Under the pieces are notes generated by a model. It saw only the letters and a program-made list of their open reading frames with translations. It did no database searches and was not told the DNA's origin. Below, piece by piece: positions 21,935 to 36,900 of a DNA stretch of 64,000 nt (its first letter is position 1; each line of letters opens with the position of its first letter). Made by a program: the position numbers and the translations under genes. This DNA is from Eopsaltria australis (Eukaryota; Chordata; Aves; Passeriformes; Petroicidae): NCBI GenBank assembly GCA_034509425.1, contig JAVTVJ010000342.1, positions 1,240,001-1,304,000 of the forward strand, read 5' to 3'.

Positions 21935-24132
21935 GGCGCGCCGCCCGGCCCGGGCCCGCACGGAGCCGCCGCCGCCGCCGCGAGTGGCCGGGGAGAGCGG
22001 GCCCGGCCCGGCCCGGCACAGGCTCGGATCCGCCGGGGAGGCTGCGGCGGGACACTGACCCCGTCCCCGTTAATGCCTGCCCCCGGCGCGACACGCGCCT
22101 TCCCGCCGCTTTAAATACATCGCCCCCTGGCCGGGCCGGCGGCTGGCACGGTGGCGGCCTCACGGCGCTAAGGCGATCCGGCTTTTCCTTTTCTTCGACA
22201 GTTTCTGATCTCAATGAACCGCAGCAGAGAGTAGCAGGCGCTTTGTTGAGGCAGTCACGCAAGTGTTGGAGGCCAGGAGAGGCCGGCCGGGCTGTGACCT
22301 CTTACATAAGGCGGCCGGGAGCCGGCGGGCGATGCCTGCACGGCAGCTCCGCGCTCCATTGGGGTCAGTGCTGCCCGCACGCCGGGAATGCACCGTGCCA
22401 CCACTTCACAGCCCCAGCACTCACAGTGTGCTCCCGTTGCTAACCCCAAATGTATGAGATAGTTGCTGTGGAAAATGAGAACAACCTCTTGTGGAGATGT
22501 AATATTCCCCCTGATGGATGGAATTTCCTATTAGAGCTTTTCCCAGGCTAATCCTGATAGCATAGGAGGGAATACCGCTATTATAGTAGCCGTAAGTACA
22601 AAGAAAAAAATAAATCATTTGTTTGCTTCAATCAATCTCCTTAAGCCTAGATAATACAGAAATAATATTCACCATAGTTATAATTTGACTTAATCTATCA
22701 ACAAGCTCCTCAACTTCCTCCTACCCATCTATTATCTCTTCTTGAGCACAAGAGCAGTTCTAACTAGAAATTACATAGAAAGCCCATGACCCTGTACTTC
22801 AAGGCTGGAGTGTAGTCTTTGTTTTCATGTATCTCTGAAGGACCAGAAATGCGGTGTAGGCAGAACAGGAGGGATAAAAAGAGATCATCTATCTGTGAAC
22901 AGCACAGGTTTCAGAAACCACCAGTAAATGAGATTTGTGTAGGTCAAATTCTGTTTATGTACGAGTCCTTTCTCTGAGGCTAAAACTGTCACCTTTCATT
23001 GCTGAAAAAGTATTTTCAGAAATGGAGGTATTAGGTTGGTGGTGGAAGACAAGACAACCTTTACACCGGGGGAGGGAGCAGTTTTCTTGAGGAATGAAAA
23101 ATACTCCTCTTGAGGATTTGGGAATTCAGCAGATCCTACCCTGGCTGAACAGTCACCAGGGGACAGCTGCCTTTTTGGCACATGTTCAAAGCATTGGCTG
23201 GCTGGGTTCATTTAAAACTTTTGTTTTCAGATTAGGTTTAAAACCATTTAAAATTCATTCAAGTGTTTCCTGAATGAATTACCTCAATGAGCAGAGCATC
23301 AAGACTTTGTTTCATAGGTCTGGGACCATGTTCTGTACTGTACCCACCTTGGAAAGTTGGTCAGGGCTGTGAACCCAGTTCGCAGAAAGTGCCACACAGG
23401 TCCCATCTGAAGGTGCAGAACAGAGGCACAGATCCAGGAAAGATCAGCTCTTCAGTCTGCCAGAAACTCAAGCATATGCTGGAAACCCATGCAAACATCT
23501 CTTAGGCTTATCATTCTGAGATCTTTTGAATTAAACATGTTGGGCTCCTCATTGCTGAGGAAACTTTGATCAGTGAGTTTCTAATTAGCTGTGCTGCAGA
23601 GCTGAAGGCCTGAGTCTGAGTACCCTGAGCAAAAGAACCAGAATATTTAGGTGAATACTGTTATAACTGGGGATTTCTTTTCAAGTAATTTGCCAGTGAA
23701 GTGTGAAAGTGGAGGCTTTTGTTCAGATGTTCAGCCTGTTCATAATTGCACTGTCAGTCTGGTGACTTCCAAAGCATGATGTAAGATTCATCCCTCACTA
23801 TAATTTTGAAAAAATGTTTGGAATGTTTGACTTATCAAACCCTGTTTTTTTACTCCCATTCTTGTCCTGCATCAAAGCAACCAAGGCTGAAGTTCAACTT
23901 CCCCATCGTAGTTGCAACACACCAGTTAAAACTAAATTGGCAAATTAAATTTCTAAACTCCTAAGAAATTGCTATTTGGAAAAATGTATTTGGAAAAATT
24001 GAGCCACATGATGATGTCTAATTTTTTGTCATAATGCAGCTGACATAATACATCTCTTCAATACATGCTAAATTTTGATTGCCACCAACATAAGCATTTG
24101 AATTCTCACAGTCATTTGAGGGTCTTCATAGC

Positions 24133-24155
24133 TGAAATTTAAATTTTAAATTTCA
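24133..24155. repeat. AT-rich perfect inverted repeat, 11-bp arms
   Basis: Arms TGAAATTTAAA and TTTAAATTTCA separated by one base. It could form a cruciform or serve as a dimeric site, but chance is plausible in such AT-rich DNA. Confidence 0.7.
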
Positions 24156-27100
24156 TACCTTGATTCATAAAATATAATTAGACTCTAAACCAAGCAGAAT
24201 ATACATTTGCATTAAGAAAAATAATTTCAAACAAAATACATGCCAGCATTATTAAGTATTATAATTAATGGTATTAATATTACTACAACTAATACACGCT
24301 CAGTCAGGCTAAAAAAATCATTTTAATAATCAGCATTGCTTACAAGTTAATGAAATGAAAAACAGTAAAATGAAAAAAACTATTATTGGACCAAAGAGTC
24401 CTGCTTGCAACAGAAAGATCAGGACAGCTGCTGCTGGAGAACACCTCAATGAGGAATTCAAAGAACTAGGACTCCAAATGGGTTATATGGCTATTATTTA
24501 TTAGTGTTTCTAACTGAAACCATGCTTGCTATCCTTTGCCTCCTCCTGGTTTGTGGAGCACTGCAGACACCTCAGTATCTTCTGCAATGAAGCGATCTCT
24601 TCAGACACGACAGAGAAAACAGCACAGAGAGGTCCGTTCAAATAAGAGGCATCTGCAGCTTCCTGGTGGCCAGCGTAGCTCTCTGGAAGCAGATTGCAGA
24701 GAACAATAGACAAACAAAAAGACCAGCCAAAAGCTGAGGAACTTTCTGGGTGAGACTCTGGGATTTCATTGTCAGCTTCCATTGTTCAGATCTGATTAAA
24801 AACAGATTGGCAGGAGAAAGACCACATGCTTATCAGACATCCCTGCAGGTCACACCACTAGAAAGCCATTTCACTGTCACTGATGTGGCCTGTTTGGCAG
24901 GAACACAGTTTTGGATCTCGCTTTTATTTGTAGGCAGTTTTGAAAAGCTGGGATTATCAGGCATGGTTAGATCCTTTGCAACTTGCAGAAGAGTTCCTGT
25001 CTCATTGCAGCCATTCTGAAGAGGAAGAGAAGAAAAACCCAGTACAAAACATTTCTGTTTCCATTAATAACTGTGTTTGGGCCTGACAGCCAGCCAGCAG
25101 CAGTGGGAGCATTTCCTCTGAATGATCTGAGCTTTGATTCTCACCTTTACTTTACACTGGCTGTACTATTCTATTAGCATTTAAAGACACTGCTGCATGC
25201 ACAAAGGAGAGGATTTACAGTCATGGCCGAATAAAGACATGTCACGGGAAGAGGAGATCAAAACAGTAATTACACTTCATTTTCACTGAGGGGACTGAAG
25301 CACAGGAACAGTAAGAATTAGATGCAGTCACCTAGAAAATCTGTGCCACTGTGGTGAAACAGATTTCCACCTTCCCTTGCCAAACCATCAAATATTTGTG
25401 TTCCCTCATCAGACTGCCACAGTCCAATGGCCACCAGCAGAGAAGCTCCTGATCTATATTCTGGTCTAGGGCTGGTTTTGAACCTTATCTTCAGTTACAC
25501 ACTGCTTGTGATTTGGACTTTGGAAGAACTGTTGGTGAGGGGGGATCTGTTTTGCCTAATTTCATTCTTGAAGCTTGCTGGAACTGGTCAATTAAAAGTC
25601 AGTTCCCTCATCTTACTCTGAAGACCTGGTTCTGTTTGTCTTCAAATGCATCTTGAATCTGCCCTCTTCAACCCAACCTGCCAAACATTGCAATCAGTGG
25701 AAATCACCATGTCTTCAGAGGCTTTTGCATTAGGCCCCATCTTTTTCCCTTCTCTTCCAGTAGTCAGACATTAAAACGCTGACACAATGTGGAAGATGAA
25801 TATCCATTGCTTCTTGGGAATGTGTGCTGTGTGCTACACTGATGCTTGTGTTTGATTTCTGTTTTTCCTAGGGACAGACTCCAATACCTGCCTCTCCCAG
25901 AAGCCTCTGCATACCTTTTGATTAAGCAGCAGGAGCTCTGGCTAGGAGTAGAGCTGCTTGACTGATGGTATTTTATTTTATTTTATTGTACAGCTGAGAT
26001 CTGCTGAGGTATTCTGCTTTTTTCCAAATGACCATAGGAAATCTGACAGTTACTTTTCAGAACCAGGGCCTTGTAAGAGGGCCAGTGCATTCCACATGCC
26101 CAAACCCAGGTACTCCGAATTCTTTGCTCAGAATAATTTCTGCCAAGCTGTGAATTCCCACTGAGGTCCTCTGACCACATTGCAGTGCAAGGGCTGCTAC
26201 ACAGCACAGTGCCTGTTGTTGTTGCTAAGATAAGCCAGGAGAAAATTGTGTCCTGCCAGACCAGGAAAAGGCCAGCATGGAAGTGTGTCTCACAAGTGTC
26301 TCTCTTCATCTGCCCCCTTGTATTTAGGGGTTCTGAATGATCATTCTCACATATTCTTGTTCTTTTCAAACCTCCACTCTGTCACTTCTGGGACTGGATA
26401 TTTTGCACATACACAGATATTGAAGCAAAGAGCTTTAAGGCCTATGGGCTGCAAGAGTTAGAACAGAGAATTCAACACTTAGCACCAGCATCCAACTAGT
26501 AGAGTTAGGAGAAGGTGGGCATTTGAGGAAGTAATCAGGAGAATGTTCTCGTCTGAGCACAACTACAGGTTGTAAATCAAGCTGCAATGTTCCAAACATG
26601 AATCTGACTGCAGAGTGGCTCCCTTCCAGCCTGCACCTAGGTTTCCCTCTTCTAGAAAGGTGCAAAGGATGGAAGTAAATGCCTAGGCTGGAGTAAGAAA
26701 CATCCCTTCTCTGCCTCGCCACTAACATGACAGCACCGTGTCTGGCAGCCTAAACTTTGCTAAGATTGGATTTGAATCAGAGCAGAAATGTTCTCTCTTA
26801 CATCCTTACTGTGTCAAGTCTGGTAGTGTTTGCAGGTAATTGTAAAGTGCAAGCAAAATGAAAATTGGGAAGATTCCCATTTGAAGCACAGGAAGCTATT
26901 TCCCCTCTGTTAAAGTGTCAGACCAGTACTGGAAGAGACAGCCCTTAATTAGAATGTAGTGAAAAACACTACAGAATGCCGGTTTCTGCAGTAGTTTGTA
27001 AATCTAGGAGGATAGTAGTCTCCATATCATATGTTCTTGCATATACAAAAGCTTTGGAGACAATTACTTGACAATTCCTATGTACCTTGCAGAAAGCATT

Positions 27101-30100
27101 CACCAGCAAACAGTGATGGGAACAATTAAGCTCCAGGCACAGAGCCAATATGCAACTGATTTTAACAGCGTGGGGATCGATTGCTGTCAACCTCATCTGT
27201 ATAGAAAAGGCTTCTGAGCACACACTAAAAGCTCTCTACATGACTTGACCCATGATCTAACAATGACCAGAAATGGAAAGTTCTGCTGTTGTTTGTGACA
27301 CAGAAAGGACAGAGGCTTGGGCATGTACACAGACAGAGGTAGCCCTTCCTCCAGTGACTTATTTAACAGAGCTGTACAAAAAAGGGTTAATGCAGCCCAT
27401 TTCTGAGACCAGCTCGCCAGATAAGGTGCTGTTTATTTACTTTGAGCAGGTTAATAAGTTGGCTCCAAAGCAGAAAGCTGTTTTCCAAAACCATTCAAGC
27501 AAGAGAAGCAGATAGAGTGATTTCAGGGATTGTGGTTTCACTGTGGTTTTGTTGTCAGCTGTGTTTCAGGGTGCACTGTCTGGCTTCCAACCACCACAAC
27601 ATTCAACCAACACCCATGACTTCAAAGAAATTATTTCAGCCAAAGACATAAGAATTAAGGGGATATTTCACACATTCTTTGTTCAAGTGTCACTCGACTC
27701 TAAAAATGTTACAAACCTTCAGAAAAATGTAAGATCTGTGGGGCATGACTTCTTGCTGTGTTTTGTGTGGTCCTCTACACAGTGAGGTTTGATTTCAGCC
27801 ACACCCCAGTGTAATAGAAGTAAGAGAAAAAATTACTGGAGAACAAGCACTTAGAAAGTTTAAGGCATATTAGGAGAGTTCATGTTCCCTCAGAATTAGC
27901 ACAGTTTGAGATCCAGTAGTCCTAATTCAGCATGTAAGAGGTGTTTACTTCAGGGGCTGTTCAAATTGATGGATGTCAGTGCTGAATCAAAGCATTAGGC
28001 AGGAAAAAACATAACCCCAGCCCTCATGTTCAGCAAGGACTGGCTCCTGTCAACTGGCATGTGACAACTCCTCATAGACCTGGAGCCAACAAGAAACTCC
28101 AGGTATCCATTTATTTTACAACAGCATTTGCAACGAACACATCTGTATATATCTTGTACATCTGCCCTAACTTTTCTTGAGCTCTGAGGTATTTGTAAAC
28201 TGATAGGGCTTTGAAATAATAATATTCTACCTCTAAATAAAATTTCTGGCATGGCACAACTGAAAGCCCTTATACCAGTGTTGAGACTCTTGCATTGCAG
28301 AGAAAGTATTTTAACTGGTGGTCTTGATGCAGTAGCACAGCGAGTAATTCCTGAAATAAACTGCTCACTGGTCATTCTTTAAAATTTTAAATGCAGAGTG
28401 GGACAGCTTTCTGGAAGGTATGCTCTAAAGGTGAAGGGAAACATGCTACATACATGGGTGAACATGTAATGGACTCAGAGTGTGGAAGTTCAGATGCACT
28501 GAGTGTGCTTTTGGTTTCTAATTCAATGAATCCATGAAAATCACTAATCTGGAAACATTTCATTTCTGAGGCCCTTCATGGTGCCCTTTTCTTTGGCAGC
28601 CACTGAGCCCCTGTAATGTGGTAATTCCACTGCTGACAGAGCCTAAATGAAGCCAGCCAAGTTCTAATGTGTAATAGAATTTCCTGGAAGCTTCCTCAGG
28701 CTATCCCTATTTGTGTAGCTGGAAGTGTAAACTCACCAATTTATTAGGTGCCTAAAGAAGCAGTTAGGAATGAATGTTATAAATAACCCAAGGAGGGGCA
28801 TCATCCTGCTTCTTAACTTTCTGAGGCACTTTTCAAACACTTCTATGCTACCAATTCATCCCATCAAACTTCAGACACTTCATTTAGGCACAGTACTTGT
28901 TTTACATTCCCTCCAGAGAGTGCTTTGTCCCATCTTCAGTTCTTCAGGATTGTTGTTTTCAGCTTCACTTTTTAGGGGTGCCATTAAATAAACAGAAACC
29001 CTAAAGTGATCCTTCTCCTAATGTAGGTATATGAGGAGAAACATCCTGGATCCAGGGTTTGCCACTGTATTTGGAATGCTTTAAAAACGTGGTTCAAGAT
29101 GATTGCTGAGCATGGGGGTTCATGCAGTAACTCTGACTCAAAGGCAGCTTTGGCTTCAACCTGAGCAGTGCCTCCAACCCTTGCTACTGTGTCATTTTTC
29201 CAAAGCTTGGGTAAAGATCTGCTTGCTCTTTCCTTGGGGGAGAGGGAAGGGTTTAGAGCTCTGTGAATTAATACTGTATTGCTTTGCAATAGCACAGAGC
29301 TCTGCCCAATAACCTAAATGATGCTTGTCCCACTAAAAAGCATAGGTACATTAAAAATGCTGCAAGGCTTTAATACTTGTACTACCCTTAAAATGTACAT
29401 AATCAAGTAATGACAGCAAGTTCTCTCCTTGAGTCTCACGTGCTTTCCTTCTACTGAGTTGAATTCCCTGGCACTTGTGCACTGTAATAATCATTCCTGG
29501 AGCCTTCCATCTGAGGGCTGGCTGCTGCCATTGCCCAGCTGAGTGCCAAGAGCTCTGCATCCTCCTTCTGTTTGTATCAGTTGAACCTCTGCATGGCTTT
29601 AATGCTCTCACCTCTGGCATTAATGCTTTCAGCCCCCAGCCCTTGTGCTCTGAATTCAAGAGCTGATGATGACAGAAGGAGCTGCTTAGAGGAGCTACAG
29701 CAAAGTCCTTTCCTCATGGGAAAATATAAAGTACTCCCAACAATTTTGTTAGGAACTTGTCAGTTTTCTTTTATATTCCATTCATAAAGCATGTGTGGGC
29801 ATAAAGCACATCATCTCCACAGCTAATGCAACTGTAACAGAAATACAGCACAGACATCCCCATTAATTGCAAGTGGATTTTTTCTACGTTTACCTCCATG
29901 CACTTGCTCTCATCAGAAGCCTCCATTGACCTCCTGGGAGCTCTTTGGTTTCACACAAAATGGAGGCAAAAACGTTGCCAAGTTGTAATAGGACACCCAT
30001 TTGTACTTGGATCAAAAGACTGCCAGATAGGGAAGCAGCAAGTATCTGGTTCCTGGTGTCGCTCTTTATACCACGGAGCTGAAGGAAACAACATCACTGC

Positions 30101-32096
30101 TGCAATCATCTCTGCCAGCCTCAGCTGACAGGACTGGCACGGAGCGAGGTACACGCTGCAGGGATGGGGACAGTGGCCTAATTATTCTCATGCCCGTGAT
30201 ACACTGAGTGCACTCAGTTTAGCAGGGGATAAACAGAGCTTTCAAGGGGATGGGGACAGCTGAGGAGAATACTCTTTTGATTTACATCCTGCAGCACTCG
30301 TCACATGCAGTGCTATGAAAACAGCATGGGTATGGAAGATGCTTGCTGCAGCTGGGAAGGCATTAGTGGTTCCTTTAAAAACTCGGTTTCCCAGGAAGAA
30401 CAGATCCAGTGTAACAAAGCCCATCAGGACTCGCTTGTGCAGAGGAGGGTTCTCACTGCAGGAGCTGTTTCTCTGGTGAGACATGGCTGTTATGAGCCAG
30501 CAGGGCTCCAAAAGTGCCTGGCTGCCTATATAAATAGAAAACTTGTGGAAATACAACCCCCAGAGGATATGCAGTGTGCCAATATGGGCTTATCAGTAGC
30601 TTGTGCATATTTGCTTTGGACTTCTTTCAAAGTTATTGTTTAGGGGGATAATTGTCTATTTAATCTTGTATTTTGGTTCACTTTAAAACCTGTACCTGCT
30701 TCAGGCTCTGCCTCATTAAAGTCCAGCAGGGTGCCTGTAGCATCAGGGTAGTTTGCATTCTGTCTTCACCCTGCACCCCTCGATGCTGCATCAGTTTGTG
30801 CCCTGCCATGGCCTGGAGCTGGCTCTCAGGGCTGCAGATGTGGGCACAGGAGTGCAGCTGCTGGCTGCAGAACAGGGGCTGGATTGAAGCACAAAGAGCA
30901 GCGGGGCTGCAGCCACCGTGTCTGTCATGAGGATCTCACTTTTGAAGGGTTTGTTTTGTTCTTAATCTTTGCTGCGGAAAGCTTCTGCACTGGCAGAGAA
31001 AAAAACCTGTGACGCTGAGGTCAGCCAACTGAATTGGGAGGAAAGTGCAGGGGAAATTCCATGGGACTGATCAGACTTGCACCACAAGGTCACAAACCCA
31101 GAGCTTGTTTAGAAAGGGTGTATCTGGTATTTTCTGGACACTTGCAGAAACGCAGGGAGCTCATGATACTCACAGTTATTAATTTGTTCTTTTTTTTTTC
31201 CTTTTCCAACAAAACTGAAGTTTTTCAGAGATGTTTCAGAGCTGTCGCCTCTCAGGTGTGGGGTACATGAGGGAAGAAAGTTGTTAGAAAGAATACCAGA
31301 CATAATCCAGTTTAGAAGAGCTTTATAAAGTCATTAAGAAACATCAAGTAACACAGATTCCACACCAAGCATTGTCCCCGTGCCCAAATGCAAGACTGAA
31401 GGGCAATGCAATAGAGAGCTGTGAGTAGCTTGTTGTATGCATTCCTCATTTTCATTGGATTGACTGCCTTCAATCTCTTAGTAAACTGTTTACAGAAGTT
31501 TAGTGATATTTGTAAGCCACATTCCATCAATATGTAGTGCTGCAGAATTGTCTTTATTTGATTATGTTTCTATCAAAAGAAATGTAAGTCTTGCTGTTGT
31601 ATGGTGAAGTTAATACTTGTAACTTTTTTTTGTGACTAGATACATTCTTAGACTGATAGTAGGAAAAGCAAGTGAAATAGGTTTGTCTAAAGTTCAGCAT
31701 CCCACCTTATGATTTTAGAAAACTGACTTTGTATAAAGAGAGCAGCTGTTAAATCCTGTAATCTACCTCTGCTGAAAAGTAAAATTTTATTAAGGACACT
31801 TACCATTAGCCCACCAGCAAAGCAATTCTGATACAGCAACCAAAGAGTCACCTAGGCCAGAATTCAATCTATGGAAGTCAGGTACTACTTTCATGCCAAG
31901 ACCAGTCTGGATATCCCAGAAAAACACAAGAGCACCAGAAAACCATGAAGAATTCAAGGTCAAGGCCCCCACAGAGAGCAGCAATTACTAACAGACACAA
32001 TCAGTGTTAAACTTGATGAGAGCACCCAGGATTTGCACATAAGCATGAAGGATTTCGCCTTCCTGCAGAAGTTTGCTGAAACCAGCAGCATGTACC

Positions 32097-32168
32097 AAGA
32101 AAAGAAAAAAAGGAAAAGGAAAATAAGGAAAAGGTAAAGGAAAAGGAAAAGGAAAGAAAAAAGAAAAT
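32097..32168. repeat. (AAAGG)n-like purine tract
   Basis: About 70 bp of almost pure purine on the plus strand, built from AAAAGG and AAAGG units with occasional T interruptions. It is a degenerate pentanucleotide microsatellite able in principle to form triplex DNA. Confidence 0.85.
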
Positions 32169-33727
32169 ACTGATATCAGCATTATGTACTCCAGAGGTTT
32201 GCAAAAGCATAAAAAACACTGCTTGATACACAAGATTTCTTGTTACAATTGCAGACTTTACACATTAGTTATTCACATGAAGCCTCTGGAAAAGCAGGAA
32301 TGTTCTGTTTTTATCTTGAAATGTGACATATTTTACTTGGTAGAGTGAATTGTACTCTAGGCACTACTTAGCTCCATAGCTGTAGGAAGAGTTTCTGCTT
32401 GAGATGTTTTACATATCTGCTAGCAAATTCAGAAATTGAAGGGTAAAATCCAAGGCACCATGAAGACTGGAAATAATCTCAGTTATGTGTGGAAGTTGAA
32501 CATGAAGCTGAAAACATTGCTTATATCAAGAGAAGCAACACAGTGTTTTTATGTAATTAATGTCTTATGGATCAGTCTCAGTGAAGTGCCCCTCTTTGCT
32601 TATTCACTAAAGAGCCACAATGCAAAACAGCACCTGGAAAACAAAGACATCAGCTGAGAACTGTATTTTCCTGTGGTAGAGAACAATGAAACATGAGCTA
32701 TTTCATTAAGGGCAGCCTAACTTCATCATAAAAATGCTTTCTGGACCTGAACAAAGAAAGTTCTAGGTACAAGGCTGACAAAGATGGAACACAAGGAAGA
32801 GCTGTTTAGTCATTTCAGTGACTATCATGATCTCCTAATTCTAATAAAGTTCTGGCAGTAGCTTTGGAAGAAAACAATTCTCCGTAGGGCCTTATTATTG
32901 TCATGTAAGTGTCAGCATTTAGGTGGATTGCCTGAACTTTCCAAGTGCATATATTGATCAGCAAATGGAAATCACTGCACAGAGGAGGTGCAAAGAACAT
33001 GGAATGTTCACTTTCTCTTTAAAATACCATGGAAATATCTGGCAGATAATTGTCATTTGGTTTTCTTCAGTAACTACTCAAGACTTTCATCTCTCCAATT
33101 ATTGGACTAGAAACTCACAAGCTGAGTTTATTAATCTTAGTGGATGTTTCTGCATTAAAGTGCTTCTAATGTGTTTTTGAGTGAGACAGGTATCCATCAG
33201 AGCACAAATGTAGAATCATTACCATCTGAAAGTGTCTCACTGTTGTTAATTTTAATAATTTGGAAGAACTTTTAAAACACTGTGAAAAGTGAAAAAGCCA
33301 GAGGCGTTCAGTTGTCAAATAGCACAGCTTTTGGAAAGGAGTTCATCCCCCAGAAGAAGAAAAATCCACATTCAGCAGCTCTGCAAATGTTGTTTCCATG
33401 TACCAAGAACAACACTTACTCACAATTAAGTAGGCAAGAATTGCAACTGATGTAAATTAGACTCTGTGTGTCCATATAAAGTGAAATACTGACTTGTAAG
33501 CTGGTGTAGATAACAAAAGGAACAAATTAGTGTATAAAGAAAAGGTAATATCAAAGAAATTGAAATACTCATCCTAAAGTTTCAGTGTCCATCCACATGC
33601 CCACAGCTCTTGGTCTGCTGCCCTTCTTTGAATCCCATCTGCAATGGAACTTCCAACCTTTGGTAACAGGACCTTGCATCACTCACTGATTTCAATGTGT
33701 GGCACATTGAATATCCCAGCTCCACTC

Positions 33728-33925
33728 AGAATCACAGAATTTCACACAAAGAGACCTTCAAGATCATCGAGTCCAACCCATGCCCCAACACCTCCACTAA
33801 ACCCTGGCACTGAGTGCCACATCCAATCTTTGTTTAAACACATCCAGGGACGGTGACTCCACCACCTCCCTGGGCAGACAATTCCAGTATTTTACCACTC
33901 TTTCCATAAAAAAACTTCTTCCTCG
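33728..33925 (-). mobile_element. CR1 LINE 3'-end fragment
   Basis: The plus strand begins AGAATCACAGAATTTCAC and continues through AGATCATCGAGTCCAACCC and GGTGACTCCACCACCTCCCT, the reverse complement of the conserved CR1 3' end. About 200 bp are recognisable before the similarity fades. 5'-truncated, non-coding and inactive. Confidence 0.92.
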
Positions 33926-36900
33926 TGTGCAGGTACCTGGCTACACTCAGGTCCAACACAGCGCTGCCAGGTGGAGCAGGTGTGTCTGTCAGCAAACACT
34001 TCCCTGGCTCTGAGCATCTGCCTCCCAAGGGCTTTTTCAGCACCAGAATGATTCCCAAGACACAGACAGATGGTACCATCTGTGCAGTCTTCTGGCTCCC
34101 AGCCTTAGTGCTTGCTGCAATCTCACTGGGTACAAATTTTATTTAGGAATAACCTGTTCAGTTATTATTATATATATTATTTTATTGGCCAACAATTGAT
34201 GCACATTTAGAATTGTCCTAAAAACTTCCAGGGCCAGTTGTCACCTCCCTGCCCTCCTTCATGGTTCTCAGGAAGCTCATTTTGATGGAAATGAGTCACA
34301 TCCTTAGAGCAGGCTTCACTCATTATCTTGTCAAAGCAGAAACAGAGATAATGAAAAAATGTACTTGGGGAGAATTACCAGGCCATGGACTTAGATGGGA
34401 CCCAAAACCACTTGAAGTAGTCTTAGAAGAGAAAATGTTGAGCAGTGAGTGTTTCAGTAAATAGTGTAGGAAAAAGAATAAATCATACTGTGCTGTGCTT
34501 CTAACAACAGATGTGTCTCTTATCTGAACCTTATCTTCAGTTGGTTGCAGGCTTAAAACTTTGCATAGCAGCTAAAAATACAGAAAAACATACTGTACAT
34601 TTTTCAAGAGGGGTGATTAGTCTCCTGCTGGAGGAATGTCAGCTATTGTTCTCCTCCCAACCAGGGCAGTTTCAAGATGAAGCTAAACTCACTTTTTATT
34701 TTCCATCTCAAGTTTCCATGGTAACAGTATGTAATCATCATATTTGTAAATAGCAACTACCCATTTAACTTCACAGCCACTCTGAACATTTCTTGCTACA
34801 ATTTTAACATCCTCGAGATGTCCAACTCTTGTCTTCTTACAATTTGACTGTCAGTACACATAATTATTTGGGGATATTTCTGTTTAAGAAATCTTGTGAT
34901 GCAGCAGCACTGCAGTACATCTGTATAAAATACAGATGTGAAGGGGTCTGTACATGCACAGACACATAATGAACATTGTCTGGCAATGGCACATCCCATT
35001 ATAAATCTTTATTTTTCAACTTCTTAGAACGTTGCCAAGTTGAGGCCACTCAGGTTGAATGCCATTCGGCCCAATTCACATTCCAGAGATTTCTTTTGTA
35101 GTTTCAACTCACTTTTTTCAATTGTGGCCAAAAATATGGCTATGGAAGAAGAGAACAGTTTGCCTTCATGAACAGAATCCTTACAGCTTTTTCAGCAAGT
35201 CTGGGAACAGGGCATGGATGATACCTTGCTGCCACAGACACAGCTTTTGTTGTCTTACTAAGAATTATCCCAAATTTGGCCAACTTTTAATCTTCTGTGA
35301 AATTTTATCTCTCATATACGCAATCTAGATTTCCTAAAATTCATAGCTGGAATTTACTGGAGTTTCTATCTGCATTAAGCACAGTTTGGTCCATGAGAAC
35401 TCCTTCATGCTGCACCAGCTGTTGCTCCAGCATGGAATGACACTTGATGCCTTCCTGCCTCTGCCTGGCTCCAGTGCAGACTGGGGACAAGTGGTGGGGA
35501 CAGAAACAGAGAGAAAGAGAACAGGACTCTCCTGTGAGACCTGCACATCTGGTTAGCATCAAACAGGTATTTAAAGGCTTTGCAGAGTAAGGACACAGAG
35601 CTTTTTTAACAGTCATAGTCCCAAATCTCACAAATCCCATCCCTTGCAAACTGAGTCTCCTCCCCATTTCCACCCCATGCACCTGACATCCCTAGAACAC
35701 CTCTTCCTGTGGAATTGAACATAAACAGTACAGCTTTTGGGTTTGGTCTGGATTGGAATCTTGTCAGTTGTTTTCCAATTAGGAGAAACTGAGAATGCAG
35801 TGGGGAATTACTTTGATGTAACTTTACTTTTCCAAAGAACGCACAAAGGTCCATTTCCTTGGGCACAGGAGGAATTGAACAAAGACAGTTGGTGTACTCA
35901 GGATCTAATCCCTCCCAGTTTGCACTTGGCCAGAGAAGTTCATTCTGGCCACGATCCTAAAGCTGTTCCACAGATAAACCTGTCTTTCCTACATTTATCC
36001 TGCCTTAAAGGTCACTGGTTATACCCATGAGTTCTGGAACACAGCTCTCACTCACAACAGGACATCATTTTCAAGAAAAAATAGCAACAGAAAAGTCCTT
36101 GCAGGTTTGTTTAACCAAACTTAAACAGTTCCATTGTGCAAAAAATGAATGTACAATTAATGGGAAATACCAGTTATTTGAAACATGCTTAAAATTTAGA
36201 AATGCTAGAAAGATATTCATATTTACTTTTTTTCCCTTCCACATTCTAAGAAATAATCCTAATTTTTGCAGATAGACACCTGAAGTGAAGCAAATAATTT
36301 TGGGTGATTCCTGCAGGAGTCCTCTTACCTGGTTCCCAGGAGACTGGAACACAGGCAATACAAGCTAGGATATGTCTGCAGCTGATCCTGAAATGTTTCT
36401 AACTTCCTGCTGCTTTAACTCATTTTTTGTTCAGGTGTCTGGGGAAATAAACAGAAAAGAGGCTGGGTTACTTTAACAATAAATAAGATCAAATATGCTC
36501 ATTCACTTTAGTAGTGAACAAATGAAAATGGAAGCATAAATTAATAGATTTTTTTGTTTAATATATTAAAACTATAACATTCTTTTTCTTCACAGCACTG
36601 AATGAACCTTACTTCTCTTGTCTTTTGCAAAGTGTTGGCATCAAATAAACAGCAATAGGTCAGTGACACGGAATACAAATTAGCTTCCTTTTCTAAGTGC
36701 TACTGTTCTTACTCCTGACTGTGGGGAATACAGGGGAAAATCAAATGTAGTATTCCATATCACTCTCTGGAAATTGTCAAATATTCAACTGATACCAGAC
36801 TGAATGATGTTAAACATTTATCTGTAGCAGTTTACTTACCTTGAAGCAGGGGGTGGAGCTCACTAGTTCTGTGTTGGATTTTTATTGTTAGATTCTAACA

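Larger units (their letters stand above)
21450..22400 (-). promoter_or_regulatory. PLEKHB2: CpG-island promoter of PLEKHB2 with non-coding first exon
   Basis: A strongly CpG-rich region with densest part about 21,500-22,100 and a second cluster at about 22,270-22,390. It lies upstream of the first coding exon of PLEKHB2. Two good minus-strand donors could end a non-coding exon 1: GAGCAG|GTACGG (exon edge 21,867) and CCAAG|GTCAGC (exon edge 21,785). There is a perfect CRE at 21,927 and a minus-strand CCAAT near 22,362. No TATA box is evident, as expected for an island promoter. The exact transcription start is not visible. Long open frames on both strands here come from low stop-codon density. 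Confidence 0.8.
22401..33727. other. Gene-free interval between the divergent promoters, part 1
   Basis: No supported exon, RNA gene or recognisable transposon. Base composition is AT-rich, especially at about 24,000-24,400, with many ATTAAT-type words. Open frames are short; the best-looking is a minus-strand 90-codon frame at 24,510-24,782 with no recognised family. The interval contains an AT palindrome at 24,133 and an AAAGG-rich purine tract at 32,097. It may contain distal regulatory elements, which cannot be judged from one sequence. Confidence 0.55.

Noticed and set aside
21459..22262. 267-codon minus-strand and 204-codon plus-strand open frames
   Set aside because: Both lie in the PLEKHB2 CpG island, where GC content removes stop codons. 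They overlap on opposite strands, are Pro/Ala/Arg/Gly-rich and match no family.
24510..24782. 90-codon minus-strand frame that looks protein-like
   Set aside because: No recognisable family, no clear splice partners and no neighbouring exons; the length is within chance expectation.
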